Origin: Fratercula arctica
Taxonomy: Eukaryota; Chordata; Aves; Charadriiformes; Alcidae
Direction of reading: 5' to 3'
Length of the DNA stretch: 64,000 nt
Assembly (NCBI GenBank): GCA_947846985.1
Contig: CANTUZ010000024.1
Span: 3,431,791 to 3,495,790 of the forward strand
Made by a program: the position numbers and the translations under genes. Positions within the stretch are counted from its first letter, which is position 1, and each line of letters starts with the position of its first letter. This document shows positions 1-13,600 of the stretch, piece by piece. A model generated the notes under the pieces. It made no database searches. It had not been told where the DNA came from and saw only the letters and a list, made by a program, of their open reading frames with translations.

Positions 1-321
1 TCCCTAACGGGGCTCCAGGAAAGCTGGGGAGGGACTCTGGAGCAGGGAGGGGAGCCACGGGACAAGGGCGAAGGGTTTTACACTGAAAGAGGGAGATTGA
101 GATGAGGTCTGGGGAAGAAATTCCTTATTCCGAGGGGGGTGAGCCCCTGGCCCAGGTTGCCCAGAGAAGCTGTGGCTGCCCCATCCCTGGAGGGGTTCAA
201 GGCCAGGTTGGACGGGGCTTGGAGCAACCTGGGCTGGTGGGAGGTGTCCCTGCCCAGGGCAGGGGGTGGGACGGGATGGGCTTTAAGGTTCCTTCCCACC
301 CAAACCATTCTATGATTCTAC
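1..321 (+). mobile_element. CR1 LINE 3' end, cut by window edge
   Basis: This is the 3'-terminal part of a CR1 retrotransposon in plus orientation. It carries the typical 3' segment with the phrase GGGAGGTGTCCCTGCCCAGG and ends in the CR1 terminal motif CCATTCTATGATTCTA. It matches the copies at 22.0-22.5 kb, 45.9-46.5 kb (reverse) and 60.2-60.9 kb closely, so all belong to one subfamily. It lies in an ASH1L intron, antisense to the gene. The 5' end is outside the window. Confidence 0.93.
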
Positions 322-3300
322 AATTCCTTTGCTACTGCTCTGATCCCACTGAGCTCATGCCATTTTTTTATCTAAGCTCAAATACTCACTAACCAGATAC
401 ACCTCGCTATAGATGGGACGGGTCACAGGAATTCCCAGGACTAAACCTCCTCACAGCCTCCTAGGATCAGCCGACCGCGCTGCTACTGAGGATAGGTACC
501 TGCTCATTTTCATACCATGCTCTGTAAGACACCTCCCTCAATAAGCAGATAGAACAACTGTTGCACTGTTGCAGCTGGAAAGCAAAAGATCGCTCTAGAA
601 AGCAAGGATCACTCCCCCCCTTTTGAGCAAACCTGTTCAAAGAGGGTGAGACCTCACCAATAACCATAGAGAAACGAGACCTAACCTTTCCAGTAGTTAG
701 CATACTTTCAGCAGTAAGAGCACACTGATTGCTTGTCAGACTGAAACATAAGCCTGGCTAGATACGAAATGCTTCCTTCGCTATAATCCACTGCCTAAAG
801 TTGTTTGGTTCAGTTTCTGTAGGGACAAATCTAAACCACCCATTTTGTAAATGGCCCACTTACCAACAAGAGACTAAACTGGCCTCTCTTTGCAAGCTCC
901 CAACAACGGGGCAATGGCGAAGTGATTTTTTTGCGGAAGATGAGAACATTTCGTACTGCCCTGCAAAGGCGGAAGGTCAGGCTGAGTCTCAGAACGTCAG
1001 TCTAAAGTCTCAGGCAAATTAAGAAGGGAGCAAAGACCAGGACCACAGCCTGCTTTCCTGTACCGCCATTTCTCTCCATCCCTGTCCTTCCCTCCTCTTT
1101 GATACTGTGTTCCATTTCTGTTCCCTCTCTCCAGCTTCTAGTGTCTTCTCTCTACCCTCTTACCACACTGGCTGGGATTAGTTCCCTGTGGAATGCAGAG
1201 TTTCATTTTTGAGGCGTGGAGCCCAATTCTCTCTCTCAGACCAGAGTCTGACAAACATTTTGAGTCAGTATAAGCCGGCTTTGCTGCTCCCCACCTTCTG
1301 CTGTTTTACCTGCACCGGGCAACGTACAGTGGAAGGTCGGATTGCATCTGAATCACTATCCCAGCCTGGTCCAGTTGCCTTGGTCATCGTGATGGGACAA
1401 AGGAAGGGAAAGCACAGGAACAGGAATAAACCACAAAGGTGAGGAGAAAGTGAAGCTGATTCTTTTAGTGCAATCTCAGCTTACGCCAACTTAAAGTGTT
1501 TGCTGAACTGCAATTCATTTGCAGTTCACTTGCACCGTCATTTTAACTGAGCTGGCTGATTTTTCAATGGATTTGCTTCTAAAATGTTCAGTTACCTACT
1601 CTGAGTCACCCTGCAGCTCCGCAAACTCTAACATCAGCGAAATGGAGGCCCTGGAGGAGCAATGTGCCTGTCACATGGAAACGTTGCCTGGTGTCTACAC
1701 TGAGGCCCGCACCGAGCTACGCTCTCCGTGCAACTTTGGCCGGCTGTGGGTACCTAACGATGGACAAGACGCAATCCAGTGTTGGCCACGGCAAATTCTA
1801 TACATTACACTTTTGCAATGAGGACTTATATTTGTTATTATTGATAAAAATCATGTATTAGATAAAAACATTGTATTTCCCTAAACAACAGACAACATTT
1901 TAATCAATTACTAATTTACTATTACTAAATTTCTTTGGTGAACTGGACTTTGCACTCCTCTAGGGAAGTCGCTGCTGGCTAAACAGATCACGACTCCTGC
2001 ACAAAATCTTCCTTTGTTTTCAAAGCTGCAACCACACACTGAACTTCCCTTCGCCAAAAGACCTGTGTAACTCTTCCAGCGGCAGCTGAGGATTCTGGAA
2101 AACTCACATGGAGGATAACGTCAGATCAGCTATGTTGGCTACAAAATTACATCCGGAAATCGAGGTAGAACCGGAGACTGACTCCAGAAACCATTCCTTT
2201 TATTCGTAGTTCACTTGAAAGGAATCAAAGTCTGAGCTTTCTTCACCGTGCTAATAAAGTTTCTAGACCAAGGTGAGTTGGAGTGAAATCCTGTTGAGGT
2301 AAATCGTACAATTCAAGTGGCTGCAGTGAAATAACGCAGACTTTTAACAGTAAACTAAAACTGGCAATGAGACAAACGTTTTCCGTGCTGCTGTTTAGCA
2401 GCTGGATGTGACTGATGTAGAGAGAGGCTGGAAATGGTAACAGTAAACCTCAGGAAAACTTTCACTGCCTGCTATGTTCTAATGACGTTTAGGAAGTGTT
2501 TAAGAAAGATGCAACAGAGTAGGAAAACGGTCTAAGGCCAAGTGTCTGCAGCTGAACACTGCGAAGAGAAATACAGAAAACCAGTGAGTACAACACCCAT
2601 GAACGGAGAACGCAAGGGCTGTTGTAATGGAGACGGTGATTAATACTTAACTGTACCATCACTAGAGGGTGCCGCACGATTACGGAGTTGCGTTTTTGTT
2701 CTCAACTAAGATCATGTTTTCATACTCATACAGCAGGAAGTTATATAAATACTGGGATAACAACATGACCTTCTGCTCTCCTCTTGCACTGACACGTGTC
2801 TGACGCTGCAGTAGAACTGGAAAAGCAAGCTGAATCAGCAGAAATTTAATTATAAAGGAGTGACCCAGTGCCAGCATGAAGGTGGGATCGGTCCTTCGAG
2901 CTGCGCCTTGCTGTAAGACACGACACCCAAATCAAGATGGCCACAGTTCTGCCCTTGCCCCACTGTGCATTTCCATGACTTGTTTCAGCATCAGTGTTCG
3001 AACACCCGTGCAGGGAGGTAGTTCAGATTGCGTAGGCAGCATTTGCTTCCTTGGTAGGGTAAAGCTCCTCAGTGTTCTTAAGCCGCTCATCATAAATATC
3101 AGTGTCAGTGCAAGGGAAGAACTTGGCACGTGGAGGAACAGGCAAAGGGGAAGACCAAATCAGGCCTCTTTAAACTTCCAGGGACCCACAACACAAAATG
3201 TAATGGGAGAGGGAGGGTTGTTTGTCATGGCCTTCTCCAGGGTGATGAACTTGATTCCATCATCATCCACAATAGCTACAAACCTTCACTTTCACTTTCT

Positions 3301-4439
3301 GTATTCATACAATTTTTCAAATTACATGTTTGCTTACTGTCTATGAAATAAAGGTCCTGCATTGGCTGACCAGGACTGACAACATAACTAACATTTAATA
3401 ACAAAGAAAAGGAGAAGACTCACTCAGCTCCTCTCCTAAGACAACAGACCCAATTTTTATGATACAATATTTGAATGCTGCATGACTGCGTATACCGGTG
3501 ACAGACCATCCAAATGCTAAAACTTTTAGCACATCTGCTTTCGAACTACTAGGAACATCAGCGCTCTCACTTTGATCAGACCTAGATCTTTTGTCCTTCC
3601 TTAGAGTCTTGATCCTTTCATTGATGCCTTCATTCTACTATGGAAAGAGAATGCACCAGGAGCAGCTGATAAACTACACCAGCAGTCTCCCAGTGGTCTC
3701 TGTAAATTTTTAAGTGGTCTACAACATAGTGTGAAGGTGCCAAATTTTCTCGCCTTTTAATCTGTCAGATATATTAGAAGAGAAGCACAAATTCTTGACT
3801 TCAACACATTTGTTCAAATGGCTGTAGAAAACTCATGTAACTACAAATGGAAGCAGAAGAGGGCTGGTTACGAGGAACGGGAGATGTCCACTTTCTAACG
3901 TACACTAGGTCGTGAGACAACCAGTGGAAAAAACCTTAAATGAATGCTGGATTTTTGCTCTAAACATCTCATAGAAAATAAAGGAGACGAACCTCACTTA
4001 ACTGTGAAATGAACAGGGTGCATATTTGAAACTCTGTCACACGGAAGATGACCAGTTGTCATCCTTCAGTCAATAAAAATAGAAACCTAATGGTCCCTTT
4101 TATGTAGTCACTGTACTCAGTACCTGAACACCTCAGGCTTTCCCGGCACTTTTACTGCCGTGATCGTTAGACTATCAAATGAAGCTCTCTTACCTTTTTC
4201 AAGGTCGATAATCAGAAACGCTTTCAGATTGCTCGAGGTTGCTTTCTGACAGGGGCTACATTTTAAATCTTCACTGGGTCAGATTCTGATAATTACCATG
4301 CATGCAATTTTTCACAGGCGTGAATTAAGTTGATGGTTTTATTTCAGCTACTCATTAGTAGCAGCTCTTTATGGCTTTAGTTGAAAGAAGACAGTTTCCA
4401 TGGAATATCAGACAGCAGCTTTTCAGGGGTATTACTTAC
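322..4439. other. ASH1L intron sequence, no exon recognised
   Basis: This is the intron downstream of the 4,440-4,619 exon. The next ASH1L exon expected from the human protein (the segment after YKTTD, then AWS/SET) was looked for on the minus strand and not seen, so it should lie left of the window. The stretch is AT-rich, with a short A run at 4,688-4,701 just outside it. Apart from the coding-like relic at about 2.93-3.29 kb nothing is recognisable. Confidence 0.6.
2932..3290 (-). pseudogene. Coding-like relic, possible processed pseudogene, parent unknown
   Basis: On the minus strand several adjacent segments in different frames read like real protein. One, near 3.18-3.29 kb, includes AIVDDDGIKFITLEKAMTNN. 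A second, near 2.99-3.13 kb, includes FFPCTDTDIYDERLKNTEEL. They are separated by frame changes and stop codons, which fits a decayed intronless retrocopy. I could not identify the parent gene. It does not match the ASH1L protein. It could also be a chance run of open codons. Confidence 0.35.
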
Positions 4440-4619
4440 TCTGTTGTTTTGTACACATCAGAGTAGAGCCCTGCCTTCTGGTACTTCTTCTTTGGGGGTC
4501 GAGGGGCTTTTTTCTCACGCTGGGCTAGAGAAGGCAAAGGCTGCTCAGTGTTTACAGGTTCGTGCGGTTTCCCAAGGGCATCATGTGGACTGGAAGGTTC
4601 AGCTACTGTCTCAGAAAAA
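4440..4619 (-). CDS. ASH1L: ASH1L coding exon, residues about 1972-2032
   Basis: It begins after TTCCAG and ends before GTAAGT. It encodes SFSETVAEP and later [20 protein letters not shown], matching the human segment before the AWS domain. The lysine/proline-rich stretch is conserved while the preceding linker (4,515-4,615) has diverged. The entering phase needs one base and the exit leaves two (GA of an aspartate codon). Confidence 0.95.
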
Positions 4620-7600
4620 CTGGAAGAAAAAGTAAAGATTAAAGATCATCTTACCGTATTTCATTATTCCTCTCTATAATGTGGTATAAAAAAAAAAAAA
4701 AGTCACATTTCCAAATTACTACATGTCTCAGCTATTTAAAAAAATGCAATTCAATGATCGTGATCAAGTGGCGGCTAAGCATAATCCTAAGAAATGTATG
4801 ATCTTTTAATAGTAATGTTATTATTAATTATTACAAAAAGAATGTTGTTTGTACAGCTAACGTTTATCCTTTGGAGCCTCAGTTGAGTAATTCAGAAGGT
4901 GGCTTATGCTATCTGCTTTTGTACTCTAAAAATAGTATATGGTAAACCTTTTCTTAGGCATCAGGAGCGCCATACAACGCCCCCTTTGAACATGTAGTTC
5001 CAGCAACATTCTGTGAATCTAAATGCCTGTATTACAGTATTCATTTCTGAAACACAAATGGATGGTTCTTTTTCAGAACTATTCTGAAAACACATGAAGG
5101 AAGACTTCTGGAAGAGTTTGATCCGTTTGTATTGATGACTTTGGGGATAAGTGTGTGATTAGGCCAGAGACAGATTTCTGGTTTACTAGCCAGCAACTAC
5201 ACTGGGGCACACCTGAGCTCCTCCTTGCCGTGTATCAACTGCTCTCACCTGACACTCTGTGCTGCTTCTAAGTATTCGTCTGTAATGCAAATGAGTAACA
5301 CTCTTTTAAGATTCCCGTGGCACATGTAACTCTTACAGTTCCTTATTCTGCACATGATGAAGGAACAATCTTTGCTGTGACACCTCATCAGTAAACCTGC
5401 TATCAACCCATTAAAAATACTTTTCACCAAGACAACCATAAAACTTGTTTCACTTGAGACACAAGCACAAACCCAACAGGTTTAGATTATCTGAGATTCC
5501 ATCCCGTTTCGGGGTGCGTTCAGTAACTTAGGAAGACTCCAAGCATACTTAAAACCGACATGTTGGTTCCCTCTAAATTGAATTCCTCAATAAAAACAAA
5601 TGTAACAAGCACAGTTCATTGTTGCAGGATTCTTTCATGGATGGGAATGTTATAAAATCAACAATGACTACACTGAGGGTACAAAACTGGAAGGGAATTA
5701 CCTCTTATTGCTCTCCTGTTCATCTTCTGGTAAAGACTTTTGTCGCTTCCTGGCCTGTTCCTCTGCAAGCCACCTCTTTCTCTTCCAGCCTTTTCGGTGG
5801 TCTGTATTCAAGTTCACACTTTGCACTACAGCTTCAATCACATCCGTGATAGTATCGGGTCCCAGGTGTAAGGGACTGCTGCTTTCTTGCCTTTTATCTA
5901 ACTCCTGACTGACCAGTCGAGCCGCCTGAAAAGCCTGCATGGAAACGACGGCCTGCATTGGGTATTTCCGGGGCCTACCTGGCCTGCGCTTCACGAAATT
6001 ATTCCCTGTCCGTGACTGCCTTTGCAGCTTTTTGGCTTTCAGAATTTTATTGACGTGGTCAAGATTTTTTTTTGTTGCCAAGATCTTGTTATAATTGCAC
6101 ATTTTCCTAGCTTGTCGCTGCATGGCTTCAACCACGCTCCTCTTGAGGTGGTGCGGGGAGTAGCTGTTGGGCAGTCTGTCTGACAGAAGCGAGATGCTGT
6201 CGCTGCAGGAGCTGCTGGGAATCGCTGGAGCGACGAGGCTGTCCTGTTTCCCCAGAGCTCTGTCCCTGTTGTGGTTTCGAGCAGGACTAGCCGATGGCGG
6301 AACAGACGCGTTTGCAATGACCGCTTCTAAGGTTTTGTCCAAAGGAGCCTGGCCGTCGTGTTGCGCCATGCGCTGCAGTAAGCTGTCCACTGGATCGTCC
6401 ACGGCGGCGGCCAGCCTTGCTCCCCGCGCAGGGGCTCCCATCACTGAAACACAGACAGACGTGTACTGAACGGTCCTGAGATACAAGGAAATAAAGCTGG
6501 AACTACAATACTGTAGAGCTGGATTGACTGATGGCCTCTTAAATCCTGTAACTGCCCGGAACGTTCAACGACAAGACACCAATTTCTGTAGCACAAGTTC
6601 TAATGGGAAAGAGACTGAGTGACACAAGTAAGTGAAAAGTCTGCATTTTATATCAGCAGTTTTAACATACAATTATTTTCTCTTTCTTTACACGCAGTCC
6701 CCCACTTCTAATAGCAAGGCGCAAAGAGGGCACCCCTCTGTGTGTACAGTCCAGAACTCTTCTCAACACCAAAAATAAGCAACCCTCTGTGCACAGAAAA
6801 ATTAAATAGTGATAAAAAATTTGAACAACATCTGAAATGTTTTTAATCTAATTTTTCTTTTTTGTAGTCTGGAAGTACTGAAACAACTTTTTCATTGCTC
6901 TTGCAGCTTCTTTATCAAAAAGACAAATATAATGATGACAGAACCGATTGCGATGAAGTACAGGCTTGGATAAAGGTAAATCAAAATACCCGGAGAAAAG
7001 AGAAAGGCTAATTTACATAGGAAGTAAAGTTAGATCTCACTTTTTTAAACTAAATGTTATATGCTCTAGAGCTGCAGACTGGTATTTGAAAAAGAGAATT
7101 TCCAGGTCAACCACATAGATTATACTGTATTAAAAAGGGATTTGTTCCAAACTAAGAGCTTCCCAAAGCTGCCCTGCTGGTTCTTAGTGACAACATTTAA
7201 TCAGAAGAACCCCCTTTCTTTCAGGAATAAAATGGACGCTGTCTTCTCATAAATATATCACAATTGCACATTAGCATTTACAAAATGTTACTGTAATTGT
7301 GGCCAATTATTTAGATTAGATCTACTTAAACTAGTGGGTCCTAGACTGAAGAGCATGTACTAGGTACCTGTTCAAGGGAAGACAACAAAGTGTTTTTATA
7401 AAAGGGTTTCTATCGTTTGATAGGAGGGAGATTATGCATTAGCTGACAAAGATAAAGCACAAACTGTTTAAAATAACTATGTTCTAGTCCTAGTGCTCAC
7501 TAGTCCAAGTGTGGTACTCTGGAGAAATGCATTCCTCATTAAGATCCCAAAGTCGTGAATTGGCAAGTGCAAATCAAAACGGGCTTCAGCGAGCGCACAA

Positions 7601-10600
7601 CTCAAAGGAGGAAGAATCAGCATAGCAAGTTCTAAAAACCCTCCTGTGAGCAACATTCTTCCTACAGGGTGAAAAAGGAACCGAGAAACATACTTGTCCG
7701 GTCACTGCTGTAAGCCTAACTGTAATCACTTGGAAAACCTAGCAACCTGAACAACTTTGACAGAACTGGAAGGATTTACATTTTCGGCTTTCAATTTCAG
7801 ATGGAATAATAAAGATAAATTAGTCTTTGTTTTCTTAACAGTCTTTAAATACACATCGGAATGGAGCTGAGGGCTCCTCACAAACACCATCTGTTTCGCT
7901 CAGTGAGCTCCGTAAACAGCTGCGCCATCCAACGATAACCGGACTACACAACACATTTGGACACCGAGTCTAATGGATGTCCTTGAACTAGCGGCTCTCT
8001 TTGGAAACCGATCCTAAAGGATGGGACAACGGAAGGCTGCGATCCCCAAAACAGCTGCAGCCTGGATCAGGCAACTTCGCAGCTCTTGGTAACAAAGCAG
8101 CTCTCTGACAAACGCACTGAAATCCCACATGCATTCCAGACCTACGGAAAATATAACAAAGACTGGTCTTTTCAGCTGCATCATCACTTTAATGACTTTG
8201 AAGTTGATAAACTTGTGATTCATTTTGTTCCTATGCTCTCCTGCACAAAATATGCCTGAACTTTTAACACCTTCCTGTACGCGGACGTACACTGATTGCA
8301 GTCACCCCTTTAAAATGAGGAAGTAAAAGAAGGTTAACAAGACAGAGAGGAAAAAGCAAGAACGCTTCTTCACTGCAGATGCCTTTCTTTAGCATATGCT
8401 GAATAAAGCATCTGTTGCAAATATCTGTTTAAAGGCAGGAAGAAACAGCAGTTTTGGCACATTCTTCCTATATGGAAATCGTAACTAGTTCTGTAAGCAC
8501 CAATCCTAAGGACGTTTACTATAAATTTGCAATCAGCTTCAGTGCCTAAGAATGTTTGAATTCTGCTAACAGGAGTTCTTTCTACAACTGAGCTTCTTAC
8601 AAAATTGGTCGACGCTATGGATTTTTTTGTGTCCAATGACAGGTAAGCTCACATCACCTTTTCCTCCGAGGGACTGCAAACAAGGTCTGGTTTTACTACA
8701 CGGCTGACAACTTGACAGTAATCTACAGGAAATGAACATTTTCAGATCTTCCCTCTGACGATTTGGTCCATGCATTTGACAGTTTCGTAGGTGTGAAAAT
8801 GTGACAGAGCAACGCGGATGCATTCACGCAGTGTAACTGCACAAGTCCGACATATCAGGAGCACCTTTCCCTTCCTCGTGAAGCGAACAAAGAGGGATGG
8901 ACTTCCTCAAGCAGCAACCTGCGCAGTATGACACCCCATGGCTGAGAACGCCAGCTCCCTCAGCATCCTGGTGGCGCACCTTTGCTCAGCTCCACCATGA
9001 TTTTGTGCATCTGAGACTCAGTCCTCATTTGACAGAATTGATGAGAATGCTACCAGCGTTCCCATGCCCTTCAGTACTTCCATCCCTCTCCTACTAAAAT
9101 TTTTGGCCTGCTTGGGGTCATTCACAGCTGTGTCATTACTGACAACTGGGAGGAGCTGCTCGTTATCCTCTATCACCTTAGCAGGATTCTCACATGCTAC
9201 GAAGAAAATGTAAGAGCGCACCCTGTCTTGAGATCCTAACAGCTATCCCCCCAAGGGCAGAAAACTGTCTACCTTCAGATCAGCAGAGAAGTCAAGCTCT
9301 TCCCCAGGAAGGAATTAATGTATTAATTTAATTCATTGATTAAATGTAGCGTCACAGGTCTTGCTAGCATTAAAGCATTGAGCTTCACGAAGACTAATTT
9401 AAGCTGGTGAGGAACCAGACTCCATTCTGCCATATCCATGCTGCTGCTTCTACAAGCGCCAGCTCAAGTTTCCCTATTCTACAACCCAGTTTGCAGCACC
9501 TGTATCCTAAAACGTAAGCGGAAAAACTCAGTATCTCCATGAACATATTGCTGCTGCTGAAGTTCTCATAGCAGTGCTGCCTCGGCTGTCTTCTGTAGTA
9601 GCACAGATCTTCGTACAGCAGTGGCCCCGAAAACAAGGCCACCAAACATGAACAACCTGGTCGAGCGGGAGGTGTCCCTGCCCAGGGCAGGGGGGTTGGA
9701 ACTAAACGATCTTTAAGGCCCCTTCCAATCCGAACCATTCTATGATTCTATGAAAAATTACTTGCCTGTAGAAGATGTGCTCTCAGATGTTGATCTCTTT
9801 CTGGAAGGGCTGCAATTTGTGCTCTCTGACTGCCTCTGGGAAGGTTTGTCCTGTGTTGGTGAAGTGCCTGAAAAGCAGATCAGGGAAGAGAAAAGCACAC
9901 AAAAAAATCATTTCAGTCTGGCAGTGCCAATGCAACACGCTGTAGATGCTAAATATTCAAACTAAGATTACCAGTTTTCAGCTTTAGGAACATTTGTTTG
10001 CTATGATGCACGTAGGTGGAGAAGGATGGAAATGGACCATCAAGAAAGGATTTCTCACAGGCTAAGGGCATAGGTGGGACAGTAAACAAGCCATGAGAAA
10101 AAGCCACTTAATACCATCATAGTATTAGCTTTTATGTAAAAAAAGAAAACAAATCCTCTATATTACTACTTTCAAATGAAACCCTAGCTTCACTCCTTGA
10201 TTTTTACAGAACAGTTGAGTTTGGAAAGGACCTCTGCAGATTACCTCGACCAACCACTCTGCTCAAACCAGGGTCAACCAGAGCAGGTTGCTCAGGGCCA
10301 CCACATTTGGCTGGGATTTCAACAACTTCAGTGATGAAGACTCCTCAGCCCATGGATCAACCACCTTACAGTAAGACACCTTTTTTCTTATGTACGAACC
10401 GAATTTCCTGTAATTCAGTGTGTGCCCATTGCCTCCTGTCCTGTCACTGGGCACCACTGAGAACAGCGCGGCTCCTTCTTTACTCCCCCCTATCAGGCAC
10501 CTGTACACATGGGTACGATCTCCCTTGCATGTTCTCCTCTCCAGGCTGAACAATCCCAGCTCTCCCAGCCTCTCTCTGTGGCACAGACGCTCCAATCCCA

Positions 10601-13600
10601 TAGTCATCTTAGTGGCTCCTCACCGGACTCACTGTAGTACGTCCATGTCTTTCTTGTACTGGGGAGCCCAGAACCAGGCACAGCACTCCAGATGTGGTCT
10701 CACCAGGGCTGAGTAGAGCCCAAGTAGAGGAAGAATCATCACCCCCAACCTGCTGGTGATGCTCTTCATAATGCAGCCCAAGATGCTGTTCCTCATAACA
10801 GTCTTTACAGCCCGTTCCACCAGCCAGTGAAGGCCCCTCTGAACAGCGGCACAATCACTGGTGCACCCACCACTCCTCCCAGCTGCAAACTCGCTGAGGG
10901 TGCGCTCTTTTCCATCATCCAGGTCATTAGCGAAGAGGTTAAGTAGTCCTGGACCCCGTATCGATCCCTGGGGTAGGCTCCGAGTGACCAGCGTCCAGTT
11001 GGGCTTCGTGTTGCTGATGACAACCCTCCCTGCCTGGCAGGTCAGCCGATTGTCCACCCACCCTGCTTCGTAAAAGCATTTCTCTTCTACTCCTCAGGCA
11101 GAACTGCTTCATGTAAGACACTATAAACTGCAGAAAACTGAAAAGCTAGAAAAAAAACCCTCTTAAGAAAAAGCACTTCTCTAGATTTGTCTCCTGCTAT
11201 GTTAACTTTTCCTTTTTAAGATCCTGTCAGAAAAAAAATAAATAAATCTGCTTTCAGTCAGCCATGGCAACGACGTTAAAACCCCAGGGTGTAAACAAAC
11301 GAGAGAGATTGTTATCTACACACAACAAGTATAATGCATTATTGGATTTTAGGCACCTGCAAAACATGTTTCACTGTATGTTCCGGATGCACAGGGCTTG
11401 CTATTACTTGCTAAATCATTAGATATTGGCTTATCACTGCAAGATGTCATCAGGCAGTGGCAATCACAATTACCATTACTTAAGTTAAAAACAATTTTTA
11501 AAAAGCTATAGAAATCTCACGACTATTGAAAGGTTAAGGGACAAAACTGGTTATCAGCATCTTTGCTGATAACATGAGGAAAGACCTATTTCTGGTTTCT
11601 TTCTTACATATACATCTTTTCTTACTGTAACTTGTTTTCTTTCCCTAAAACTTAAACTTTTAGAGAATCGCAATCACTCCGGAAAGCTAAGGTTGTAGGA
11701 TTTGTTAAAATGTCATAGAAAAATCTGCATATTGCAATTATGAAAATGCTGAGATACTAAAAATTCAGATATTAGTATAAAAACCTAGGTATGCAAAAAT
11801 GCGTATGCCAGCATGCAATGAGAATACGCACATCAGGAAAATCTGTAGAAGATAAAATCTAGAATACATACCTAAAAATAGACTTTAATTCTTTCCCTTT
11901 GAAATATTGTTTGTGATAAATTAGCTTAGAGCGGCATGTTCAGTTCTGATCTCTTTCCTTACCAACGGAGTCCAAAGAAACGAGGGAGCGGGTCATGAAG
12001 TCATGCCCTAAATCAAGGCCACAAATTAGCACCCACGCAAATGACCGTTGCTTCAACGCCTGAATAGAGATCCTGAGGTGTGAGACGATAGGAGAATCTT
12101 GGAACGCACCAAACTGATCTACCAGAAATCTTTAGGAAAATCTCCTTTGAGATCCTGTGTTGCCTCAAAGTTTAGATTTTTCTTTTTTAATCATGGGTGT
12201 TATTAGCTCATGGTGTAACATCTAAGAGGATGATCATCTTCGATTGATAGAGGAAAAAAAACATTACTTTTCCAAACATTCTAAGTTCTCAACCAGGCAG
12301 AGGAACAGTTTCTTTTGCATTCATTCTTCTCAACAAGGGCACCATCGTAAGGCTGCTGGACGTTGTCCCAAGTTGCAAATCATATTCCTGGTGAAGATTT
12401 TTCTGGTTTTCCTGCATGGCATCCTGCTGTAGAGCTGGTGCTGGTGGGCTCTTACAGGGGGCTCCTGTACTGCCGGCTCCTGCCACAAGCTGCAGCAGAG
12501 CCGCGCAGGGAGACCGCTGCCTATCAGAAAGAGCAGTCAACTAGGTTTTTTTGTGCCAGAAGGCGTTTTTCTACTAGGAAACTACTAAAATGCATTGATT
12601 TCATAAAGTGCAGATTAACACAAGTACCCAGGGACCTCAGAGAAAAAAAAAGAATTATACAGCAGGAATAAGCTCAGGAATGGGCTATGGGCAGGAATGG
12701 GCTGCAAGCTGTAACAGGAGGGGGAAAAAGAGAGTGAGGGGTTTGGAGGCCGAGCTGGCGGCAGCTGTGCCTGCTGGCAGGCCACGTTCACCTCCCGCAG
12801 ATCCTCCTCCTTCCACGGACCGAGCGCTCCTTTCCCTCCCAGGCTCCAGCCCGTCCCTGGTGGCAGCCGACCGGAGGGTCCCGCCCGGAAGGGTCTCTGC
12901 GGCACCGGGACGGACCCGCACCGGCAAACCGGGCCGACATTGTCGGGCTCAGCCGCCGCCACCGCCGCCGCCGGGTGCCCGGGGCTCCACCGCGGCGCGG
13001 GGGTCCCGCGGCAGAGGCAGCGACGCGGCCGGCAGAGGGCGGCGCTGCCCGCCGGTACCGCGGGTCCGTACCGCCCCCGCCCGGTGCCCAGTACCGCCCC
13101 ACGGCCGGTGCTCCGCCGCACGGTGCCGCCCGCCGCTCGGTTCGTGTCCAGAGGGCACCGAACACGGCTGCGGGCAGGGGTCCGGACCGGGGGACTCACC
13201 GTGCCGCACCGGAGAGCAAAGCCGGGCTCCCCGCCGTGACAGCGGGGGCGGGCGGGCGCAGCCGCGTTGGAAGCGGGGCTGCTATCGCGATACAGCACCG
13301 CGGCCGCGACAGCAGGTCGGCCCCGCCTGAACGCCCGGAAAGGCACAAGCGTCGCCCACAGGCCTACGCCAGCCTGCCCCGACCCCGGCCTTGGATTGCT
13401 GGAGGGAACGGAGGATGGATGGATCCCTGGGGGATGGATGGCTGCCCCATCCCTGGAGGGGTTCAGGGCCAGGTTGGACGGGGCTTGGAGCAACCTGGGC
13501 TGGTGGGAGGTGTCCCTGCCCAGGGCAGGGGGTGGCACGGGATGGGCTTTAAGGTCCCTCCCAACCCGAACCATTCTGGGATTCTCTGAAGGCAGTAAAG

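Noticed and set aside
12289..12540. Minus-strand open frame next to the CpG island (contains [20 protein letters not shown]) as the missing serine-rich ASH1L exon
   Set aside because: Its sequence does not resemble the human segment, and I found no phase-1 acceptor and donor pair around it.
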